A DNA stretch of 64,000 nucleotides. Origin: Corella eumyota. Lineage: Eukaryota > Chordata > Ascidiacea > Phlebobranchia > Corellidae. Position numbers and translations under genes: made by a program. Location: contig OY720100.1 in assembly GCA_963082875.1 (NCBI GenBank), forward strand, positions 16,826,591 through 16,890,590, in the 5' to 3' direction. The notes beneath the pieces were generated by a model. That model saw nothing but the letters and a program-made list of their open reading frames with translations. It searched no databases and had not been told where the DNA came from. Each line of letters starts with the position of its first letter. Position 1 is the first letter of the stretch. Shown here piece by piece: positions 33,836-43,230 of the stretch.

Positions 33836-35565
33836 TTAGTTTTTAGATGAAGATTGGAGTTGTTTGTTGATCTCAGACAACTTAGAATTACAATCCTGGA
33901 TCCACCGTTTTTTTGATCTTTCGTCCACATCCTCAATTTTCTCGTAAGCTTTGATTGCTTGAAGATAATTTTCTTCTGCCTCCGAGTATTGTGATTTACT
34001 TCTATAATAATCACCAATGTTGCGTAAAAGATGGCCGTAAACTTGGTATTTATTTGCATTTGATCCAAACTCTTGCTCCATCAAATTCAACCCAGTTTTG
34101 TAGGTTTGTAACGCATCATCTATTTTCATTTCGTTTTCGTTTACCACGATCGAGCGTAAACAATCAACTTTGTTGATGACGTCAAGATGTTTGTTGTTAA
34201 TAACTAAAGTTTTTATTTTCTGCAAGAGTGAAGCCACGTGATCTTGAATTATATTCTTCTTGTTTTTCGTAAGTCTATTAACACACGAAATTATTCCACG
34301 TAAACATGAATCTAAAATTCCAATATTTTTGTTCGGATTCCTTTCTTCATTCATCCACATATTTGCTGATACTCCGTAAAACAAAATTCCTTCCGGATAT
34401 TTCTCTTTATCATAAAGAGTAAAAGCAAATAAATAAATTTGTTCTGCATCCAATTGAGTGTGGTTTTGGATCAGTGACGTCATTTCTGTAATGATTTCCA
34501 TAGCGGTATCGAATCTGTCCGTCATTAAACTTGAGACATAGAGCTTGGTGAGTTTAGGAATGTAATTGATGTTTGCTCCGAATTTGTGCAGGGTTTTTAG
34601 CTCCAAAAATGACTTGTCATAATCACCCTTGGTCCAGTGGTTCACTGACTTTTCTGTCAATATTTTAACACATGAAATTAAAACAGTAACATAAGTGTTG
34701 TAAAATAATTTTTGTCATAAATGTAAGTTTTATTTGCTTGTTGGTAAACGATTAGTTGTATAAATTTAACTTAATTCTACGTATTACCTTCTAATTCAAA
34801 TAGAGTTTTCAAGTTTCCTTTATGGAGATTTTTATCTGTAATTGAATAAAAATAAGGAAAAATCTAATCGGTAGTGGGCACTATAAAGTAAGCAGTGGAA
34901 TGTATGTTAGTTTCTCTATGATATTATTTACCTTTTAACCGTGACTGTGTTGTTGATTTTGGTCGGGTCACGTGACTTGATAGATCGGACACGGTTGATT
35001 GCGCACTAGATCCTATCCCGCTGGACACGCTTGATTGATCATCATCATGTAAAAAACTTTTTGAATAAAATCGTTTTTCAAATTCTTTAGACATTTGTTC
35101 TTCTTTAAAAAAACGCAAAAAAAACAATATAAATATTGTGTATTAACTTTTTTCTACGATTTTAATTTATTTTTAAAATTAAACTTACCGACATCAACTT
35201 GTTTGTCATCTGGCTGTGCCAACATCCTAGTTAATCTTTCATCAGCTTCCAACTTCATTTCTTCGTAGGTTTCGTCAGTTTCAATAACCTCAACACCCAT
35301 AAGCTCAACTTTATTAAACTTTCCCAAATCTAAAGCATATTCGGCCATAAACTCGTTCAATCTCTTTAGCATATTTTTTGAAGTATAGTCAGCCAAAATA
35401 AGATCCATTGTCTCATGATCCCTAGCTATGACGTGGACAGAAAGAGATCCTGACGTCACTCGGTTAATAAAAGCAGCCCCACCAGCAGCTGCTACTACAA
35501 TTTTAAGCATATCTTTACAAAATTGTTCTTTGTCTTCACTTTTATATAAAGTGTAAGCAAATGCA
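33836..35565 (-). CDS. G4: TRADD-N-like/TPR gene with deleted 5' end
   Basis: Exons: 35,510-35,189 (from the first in-frame ATG, with the tiny exon fused to exon 1), 35,102-34,932 (linker, DDDQSSVSSGIGSS), 34,835-34,788 (48 bp, DKNLHKGNLKTLFELE) and 34,653-33,836 (TPR). From ATG 35,510 this gives 452 residues in frame. The family sequence continues upstream of this ATG (FAYTLYKSEDKEQFCKD) but ends abruptly at about 35,565. Compared with G1 (bases 15-185), roughly 170 bp holding the original start codon and first hydrophobic segment are gone, with GCA at the junction. The TRADD-N-like part (SLSVHVIARD, NMLKRLNEF, ETDETYEEM) is intact. It may be an unanchored variant or a pseudogene. Confidence 0.65.
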
Positions 35566-35569
35566 GATA

Positions 35570-37054
35570 TTAAATTTATTTCTTATATGGTTTTGTTGTG
35601 TGGTTGATCTGAGTTATGCTTTTTTTGTAAAGATAAATTGCCAAATATTTTGTTTAAATTTTAAATCTATGTCAAATAAAAGCAAATCATTTCTAAAATT
35701 TAATTAGTAAAAATGTAGTTGCACTGATCTAAAATCAACGACAATAAATATTAAAATATTACTTAAATACTTTATTTAATATTGTTTAGTTTTTTTTTTA
35801 TTTTAACCCACAAAATGGTTAATCATTTTTATTTTGAACTTACGTTTTACAAAGATTTTTATTTTGTTAAAACCAATTTTGTATTTGTTAACGACCAATT
35901 TTAAACCGCGGAAAAGTTATTTATAAAATTGTAAGTATCATAAGAAAATATTAAATCTTTTGTTGATATCTTTTATAAAACTCTATAAAATAAATATGTT
36001 GAGCTTATATTCTATAAAAATATTGTCAGTTTACTAAATATTTAATATTTTGAACACTACTTTTTATTTTACTCGCTTTTTCTACGCTGTGTAACTTTTA
36101 ACTGTTCAAATAAAGTGGCGACGACTTGTTTTATAGTGAATGGAAACCTTATGTTGTTGTTAATTACCAACTGTACTGAATGTAATCGTCATGGTAATGA
36201 ATGAAAGGTTTCCAAGCACGTGCGACGCGAAGTTTTGTTTTAGCGGGGGGTTTCCCGAAACATTATCTTTTCCGATTCGGATCTGAGTTCCTAACATGAC
36301 ATTTCGTCCTTTAAAGTTTGCTCTAATATTTAATTAAACAAATTATAAAACCAAATAAAATACCAATAATTAATTTTAAACATTTACTTTTAACCTAACT
36401 TTAACTAACATACCATATAATGACGTCATATTTTGCGCTTGGCGTTTTTAAGCTTGAAGTAAAATACGTTTGTACGTTTAACGTTTTTATCTTAATTATC
36501 CTTATAGTTAAGCCTTGAATTTAGCATATGTTAAAATGTTGTTTAGTTGATTGTAGTTTAATAGTAAGTGCTGTAGTTTTATAAACAGGTTTGTTTATAG
36601 TAGAGTTGTTATGTATTTTATTGTATGCCAATTTAACATTAAGGTTTATGTTTAGAAATAGATTAAACTTAAATTTAATAAAGTTTTGTTTAATTGTGGT
36701 TACATATAAAGTAGTGTATATATGTTAAAACATAATGGTTATATTTTATGGCCTATGTTTTAAGTTTATAAAGTTATATTACTTTTATATTAAAAATTAA
36801 AGTTTTTAGATTTAAAATGCTTACGTAAATATATTTTTAAAAATAATAATAATTTGGTCAACACAAAAAACTTAAATTAAAAAATAAAATTTTTGTAAAA
36901 TTATTTTTTTCGAGGACAAACGACATTTTTGTTTAAAATGTCAACAAAGTGATTACTTAACATATTTAAAGTAGTTGCTGTATACAAACAGCACACGTGT
37001 GCATAGTAACTTGATAATTTCAAACAACTTTTACTTTATTGCAACTAAAAGTTT
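35570..37054. promoter_or_regulatory. Divergent intergenic region between G4 and TMEM234 copy B
   Basis: Paralogous to 186-1,625. It retains a TGACGTCA near 36,421, a kB-like GGGGGTTTCCC at 36,246-36,256 and a CACGTG near 36,217. Some AT-rich stretches near 36,790-36,900 differ. Function is inferred only. Confidence 0.35.
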
Positions 37055-37925
37055 ATGTGGCAAGCAATATTTTGCGTAGTTTTGGCTGCTTTTTGTTGGG
37101 GAATAACTAACCCATTTATTAAGAAAGGTAGCAAAGGATTTGACCAAATAAAAGAGGACAAAAAATGCAAAGAAATTTTCCGAAAACTTTCGTATTTATT
37201 TCTTAATTGGAGATGTGGTTTGCCTTTACTTGTTAACCAGTTTGGATCAGTGTTGTATTATATTGCTCTATCTATAACAGGTCAGTATTAACTTACAATC
37301 TACAGAAAGAATTGTTTGGTATATTTACTTAATTGAAAAGCTATAAGCATTTACATTTTAGAAACCTTATTTAAAACTTTATTTTATGTTTTAGATATAA
37401 CTCTGTGCCTTTAATCAACTCTTCAACTCTTTTGTTCACAACAATATCTGGATATTGCGTTGGAGAAAAAATTACAACTAGTAAGTAAATTAAAACAAGA
37501 TTTATAGTTTTTTATTTTTTTTATCCTCTATGTGGAAAGGGTGACTTCAGTTACCCCGAGCCAGTCTTATTTTGACTTTTGCAGTTTGGGATATTATAGA
37601 TTATAGTTGCCCGATAATTAAGCTGATGATTAGGTGTAGGTTCAGTAGGAGTTCATGTTGTTAATAGCGCCTTAATCAAGCGCTACAGAATAAGAGCTTC
37701 TGGGGTCAAATTTATGACCTTATGTAGTGTAGGAAGTGTTCTGACCACTACACCACGCTGCCGGTCATTTTAGCTTTCCAATGTTTTGGTTTATTAAACT
37801 AATTATAACAAAATTTTAATTGTTTAGGACAAGTTATTGGTTCAATTCTAATCATCAGCGGCGTTAGTTTTTGTGTTCTTGGAAAAAATGTCGATGTTGA
37901 AGGGCTCGGTGAGGATCCAAGTTAG
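37055..37925 (+). CDS. TMEM234: TMEM234-like gene, copy B (ATG present, exon 2 frameshifted)
   Basis: Exons 37,055-37,280, 37,395-37,480 and 37,828-37,925. Exon 1 starts with a proper ATG and encodes WQAIFCVVLAAFCWGITNP and the next helix. In exon 2 a 4-bp loss after ATATAACTCT, compared with copy A (CTCTTGCTGTG against CTCTGTG), puts the conserved DITLAVP stretch out of frame. Copy A is normal there but lacks the ATG. Neither copy is therefore fully intact as read. Sequencing errors are possible but would have to hit both copies. Confidence 0.78.
37521..37765 (-). repeat. SINE family 1, in TMEM234 copy B intron 2
   Basis: Same insertion as in copy A (2,094-2,355), ending ACCACGCTGCCGGTC on the plus strand. 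Shared by descent. Confidence 0.75.
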
Positions 37926-38431
37926 CAGTGTTCTAAACAGGGACACAAAACAATACGGGAAGAAATATTTGCTCGATGGGAAACCTGAAACTTGTTGGAA
38001 TTCTGATCAGGTTTTTATAATTCATTTATTTTTGATTACCTAAAAAAGTTGTTGGCCTATACAGGTAAAACTTAATAACAAGTTATTGTTTATTAAGCGT
38101 AAGCAATTAATATATTGTTTATTAAGCATAAGCATTTATAACAGTTTGGTTAAATACGTTTATATACAAACTACTAATGGTTAATAAATCATGCACAGAA
38201 ATTAAAGAAAACACAAAACACAGGATTACAATTTTGTTCTTAAACAAGAGTTTATTTCTTAAACCTGTATAGGAACCAATATTGGTACAACATGTTAATG
38301 TTTAACCAGTGTTAAGTTTGTAGCGTTAAAACAATTACAACGCTCAATATGATGTCATAGAAAACTTAGAATGGTAATTGTTAGCACAAGTTAGTTGGAG
38401 TTTGGTGTTAACTTTAAAACTTGAATTTATT
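37926..38431. other. Spacer between TMEM234 copy B and G5
   Basis: Conserved TPR-gene 3' flank (ATGGTTAATAAATCATGCAC, CCAATATTGGTACAACATG), as at 2,750 and 9,170. The purine minisatellite of the left copy is absent. Confidence 0.5.
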
Positions 38432-41400
38432 TTACTTCTTAGAAGAAGATTGAAGTCGTTTGTTGATCTCAGACAACTTAGAATTACAATCCTGGATCAA
38501 CCATTTTCTTGATCTTTCATCCACATTCTCAGCTTTCTCGTAAGCTTTGATTGCTTGAAGATAATTTTCTTTTGCCTCCGAGTATTGTGATTTATTTTTA
38601 TAATAATCACCAATGTCATATAAAAGTTGGCCGTAAATTTGGTATTTATTTGCATTTGATCCAAACTCGTTATCCATCAAATTCAACCCAGTTTTGTAGG
38701 TTTGCAATTCATCATCGAATTTCATGACGTTTTTTTGAAACCCGATCGAACATAAACACTTAACTTTGTTGATGACCTTTAAATGTTTGTTGTTAATAAC
38801 TAAAGTTTTTATTCTCTGCATGAGTGAAGCCACGTGATCTTGAATTATATTCTTTTTGTTTTTGTTAAGGCTATTAACACAGAAACTTATTCCATCTAAA
38901 CATAAATCTAAAATTTCAATAATTTTGTTCGGATTCCTTTCTTCATTCATCGACATATTTGCTGATACTCCATTAAACAAAATTCCTTCCAGATATTTCT
39001 CTTTATTACGAAGAGTAAAACCAAATAAATAAATTTGTTCTGCGTCCAATTGAGTGTAGTTTTGTATCAATGACGTCATTTCGGTAATGATTTCCATAGC
39101 GGTATCGTTTCTGTCCGTCATTAAACTTGAGACATAGAGCTTGGTGAGTTTAGGAATGTAATTGATGTTTGCTCCGAATTTGTGCAGGGTTTTTAGCTCC
39201 CAAAATGACTTGTCATATTCACCATTGGTCCAGTGGTTCACTGACTTTTCTGTTAATATTTTAACACGCGAAAAATTACTTTTACTACAAAAATAAATTT
39301 TAGCGCAAATAATGTAAACTGGTTTTTTAAGTTTTATTCGCTTATTGTTTTAACATTATTATATATACCTTCGAAGTCAAATAAATTTTGTAAATCCATT
39401 TTTTGGCGATTTTGATCTGCAAATAATTAAAAAAAACAAATTAATGAAAGATAAACTAATTGGTAGTGGGCGCTATAGATTAAGAAGTGGTTAGTATGTA
39501 TTGTATCTTAAGAATATTGTTTACCTTTTAAACGTGGCTGTGTTGGTGGTTTTGTTCGGGTCATGTGACCTGATACGCTTGATGGATCAGGCACGGTTGA
39601 TTGCGCACTGAACAAAGATCCAAACCCACTCGATGAAGACTCAAACCCACTCGATGAAGACCCATACCCACTCGATAAAGTCCCATACCCACTCGATAAA
39701 GTCCCATACGCACTAGACCCGCTTGATTGATCATCCTTATACGGAAAACTTTTCGGATAAAATCGTTTTTCAAATTCTTTAGATATTTTATCTGTTCAAA
39801 AAATTGTTCAGATTTATTTGTCAATTGGTAATTTTTTCAACTGATATTTACTATGATTTGATATAAAATATAATACAAATATTATATTTCGAATTCTTGA
39901 ATTTTTCAAATTTATTTTTTTAAAAATGGTGTAGTCGCAGAGTTTCTTTTTTAATTATGTCGGAATTTTTCCAACTTGCACGAGGATACTATTATTTTAA
40001 AAATTCGTAGTTTTTTTTTTTAAATTCGTAGTTTTTTAAATAAATAAGTAGTTTTCAAAATATCAGGATTTGTAGTTAAAATATTATAAATAGGGAAAGT
40101 CCCTACGGTCGCGAGTCACGTGACGCACGACGTCATCGTCGTAAGTTCATACGCTGGCAGACACAAGAAAATATTCTTATTTTGGTCTTTCTGAGCCGTT
40201 TGTTGTACTTTTTTTAAAAATTTTTTTGCAGAAAACAAACTTGGCACGAAAAGCAAAATTTAGCCATATTATATAAGACATTTTTTACTTTTAAAGTTTT
40301 TTTAATTGGGTAGGCTGTATTTAAAAATTCTAACAAATTAAGGTTATGTTGTTAATTTTAAAAATTAACCAGCTAGAAACGGTCAATATTGGCTGACAAA
40401 CAATTACAAGAAACAGACAAGTCAACTGAGTGTTACTGAAGCAAAGTTTACCTGTTAGAACAGTAGGTTTTGCTTAAAACTTAATATATCCAACAATTTT
40501 GTTGGGTATCATATAAAAATAGTTCTAATCACTAAACGTCACATGGGTAGACACATAAAGTATATTATACATCAATAAACTATAAACACTAAGTATTCTG
40601 GTTAACATCTTTAATGTATTTTTTTTATTATTAATTCCAAACAATTTTTTATTATAACCTACAATATACATCAGTACTTGTACCCCTGGCAACAAATATT
40701 AGTGTTCGCTTCCTTTCTTAACTTTAGTTTGTGCTTTACATTTGAAAAATATATCCAAAATTATTGTTATATATCGTCTGTATAGACTTTATATATATAT
40801 AAGCTAACTTGAACAATTTGACAATATATTAGTTACCAACGTTAAAGTGATTTTATTTTAAACAAAACTAAGACTGTGTTAACGGTAAACTTTGCTTTAA
40901 TAAGACTTAGTTGACCTGTCCGTTTCTTGCAAGTGTTTGTAAGCGTTTTTGGCTGGTAAACTTTCAAAATTAGCATACCCAGAATTTGTTAAAATCTTTT
41001 AAATACGGCCGACCCTATTAAAAATACTTGAAAAGTAACAACTGACTTATATAATATGAATAAACTTTGCTTTTCATGCTAAGTTTGTTTTCTGCAAATA
41101 AAATTTTAGAAAAAGTACAACAAACGGCTCAGAGAGGGCAAAATAAGGCTATTTTCCTATGTCTGCCAGCATATGAACTTGCGACGATGACGTATGGCGT
41201 CACGTGACTCGCGAGCATAGGGACTTTCCCTATTTACAATATTTCCCTTTAAATCCCGATATCTCAAAAACTACTTGACCAATTTTAAAATAAGGGTATC
41301 CTCGTGCAAGTTGGAAAAATTCCAACATAAATAAAAAAAAAACTCTGCGACGGAACCAGCTCTTTAAGTTTAAACTTACCGACATCAACTTGTTTGTCAT

Positions 41401-42088
41401 CTGTCTGTAACAAACAAAAAAGTAAAATTTAAATATTTGTATTTTATTTACTTTTATTACCCTATTAGAAAAGTTCGGAATTAAATTAATTTTTTTAAAT
41501 TTAAAATCCATTTTTTACAATTATATTCAGATTAAATAACTAGTAAAATCTATTTTAATCATTGTATTAATCAAATTACCTGTGCCAACATCCTAGTTAA
41601 TCTTTTATTAGCTTCCACATTCATTTCTTCGTAGGTTTCGTCCGTTTCAATAACCTTAACACCCATAAGTTTAATTTTATCAAAATTGCCAAAATCTTCA
41701 GGAAAATTCGCCACATATTCGTTTAATCTGTTCAGCATATTTTTCGAAGCATAGTCAGCTAGAATAAGATCCATTGCCTCATGATCCTTAGCTATAACGT
41801 GGACAGAAAGAGATCCTGACGTCACTCGGTTAATAAAAGCAGCCCCACCAGCAACTGCTACTACAATTGTAAAAACATCTGTACAAAATTGTTCTTTGTT
41901 TTCACTTTTATATAAAGTGTAAGCAAATGCACCGGCTCCTACTGCAGCTGCGCTGACAACGGCTCCAGTTGCAATATAAGCCATGTTCTCAGCCACAGCT
42001 CCGTACATGTTAAACTCCATAAAAAAAGGTTGCCTTTGCACGAACTAACTAGTTGCTTTGCTGCAGCTACACTCGTTTCATTTGCCAT
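38432..42088 (-). CDS. G5: TRADD-N-like/TPR gene, five exons, long foldback element in intron 2
   Basis: Exons: 1 from 42,088 (ATGGCAAATGAAACG) to 41,580; 2 at 41,404-41,380 (TDDKQVDV); 3 at 39,791-39,525; 4 at 39,416-39,369; 5 at 39,249-38,432. Exons 2-5 total 386 codons in frame. Exon 1 has hydrophobic segments (AYIATGAVVSAAAVGAGAFAY and TDVFTIVVAVAGGAAFI) and the TRADD-N-like unit (SLSVHVIAKDHEAM, NMLNRLNEYV, ETDETYEEM). Between the ATG and MEFNMYGAVAEN a T run has seven T where the G1 frame would need eight, so translation may start at the internal MEFNMYG or this is a base-calling slip. Linker exon 3 is expanded by YGTLSSG-type repeats. The TPR exon ends in EAKENYLQAIKAYEK and SSSKK. Confidence 0.72.
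39934..41351. mobile_element. Long-inverted-repeat (foldback-type) element, about 1.4 kb, in G5 intron 2
   Basis: The left arm from GTCGCAGAGTTT (about 39,934-40,480) pairs with the right arm ending AAACTCTGCGAC (about 40,860-41,351). Arms match over about 500 bp with some mismatches and indels, for example ATTTTTCCAACTTGCACGAG, AAATAGGGAAAGTCCCTA, CGCGAGTCACGTGAC and GAAAACAAACTT. The loop of about 380 bp has no coding sequence. I could not identify a clear target duplication, so the exact ends are uncertain. Known classes with long inverted arms include Foldback and some MULE-type elements. Confidence 0.8.
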
Positions 42089-43230
42089 GTTGTTAAGTTG
42101 AAGGGTTAAATAAGAGTTTAATGAAGTAAAATTTCGTTAGTTTTCTTGTTATTTGGTTATTCTACCGGAAAATTTGTTTGTTTATGCCAATTTTTGATTA
42201 GTTTATTTAAAATTTGTAACCTAAATTAAATTAAAACAAATTATTGTATTTAAACACAAAACTTGATAAAAAGTATTGAGTAAAAATAGCCTGTCTTAAT
42301 TGCCTACTTAGCTTAAATTTTAACAAACTAGTTCAATGTTCTATTAATCTTATTTCAAATTTAGTTTTTTAGAGTATTGAGACTTTTGAATTGCATTAAT
42401 ATTGATTTCGTTTTGTTAATGACTGAAAAATATTTTTCGTTAAGTTGTAAATATCATAAGATTTTAAATATTAACGCTTTTATGAACATCGTTTATAAAA
42501 CTACATAAAATCAACTATTCTAGCTTTTATTTAACAAAGTTATTAACAGTATATAGTAAAACTTTGTTATTTAAAGCTCTACCTTTTTATTTCCTATTTT
42601 ACTCGCTTCTTTTCGCTGTCATAAAGTGAATTACGTTTAACTGTTTGTATAAAAATCCCGTCTTGGCCGTTAAATGTTTTTTTGTGAAAGGCGAACTTGC
42701 CTTCGTAACGTTGTTTACATACTCTAAGATTCCTTTGTAGTAAAAAAACCAATGTGTCGTCACGGGGATGAAAAGAGATAATGAATGTATACCGGCAGTT
42801 GTGAAATTTTACCCATGTTTTATTTTAAAAGAAATCCCGTTACATTTTCCCTTTTTCGGTTCCCGTTGACTTTTAACCAGCGATGACATCTATTTTTGTT
42901 TTTAAAAATATCTTTGAAAATTTTTTTAAATTAGTAAAACATATCAATTTGAAGAATTAAATTTTTATTTTACGAAAACAAAAAATTCCTGAAAAAAATA
43001 AATTTGCAAAAATCTAAATGCTTTTGTTCACAAAAAACAACCACTAACAATAAACTTTTAAAGTAAAAATAAAACATAAATGAAACAAAATTTAGAATAA
43101 AAAGCATGTTCATCTCAAGTGTGATAAAAACATTGTTACTACCAACATGAAAATATTTTAAATTACAAAAATTTTCTGTGTATAATTATAAATTAAAAGT
43201 GTAATTTTAATTAAGTTTAGTATTTGAAAT
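42089..43230. other. Upstream region of G5 and 3' flank of the TRF-like gene
   Basis: About 1.1 kb without exons. It loosely resembles the upstream regions of G1 and G4 in its first 600 bp. No kB-like site was seen here. Confidence 0.4.

Larger units (their letters stand above)
19250..34653. repeat. Second copy of the 15.26-kb tandem duplication
   Basis: Offsets are constant: 15,263 for 3,986-10,750 and 15,264 beyond (one base gained in an LTR). From about 3,960 to about 14,390 the copies differ at very few sites. From there to about 15,700 differences are more frequent, and beyond 15,700 the copies drift by a few percent with indels. The duplicated unit runs from one TPR exon to the next. 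An assembly of two haplotypes in tandem is an alternative, but the mosaic exon, the extra MITE in the first copy and differing minisatellite lengths suggest real separate loci. Confidence 0.85.

Noticed and set aside
3960-34653. Haplotype duplication artefact as the sole explanation of the two units
   Set aside because: Mosaic TPR exon, presence/absence of one MITE and different minisatellite length at the unit ends argue for separate loci; kept as an alternative because it cannot be excluded from sequence alone.
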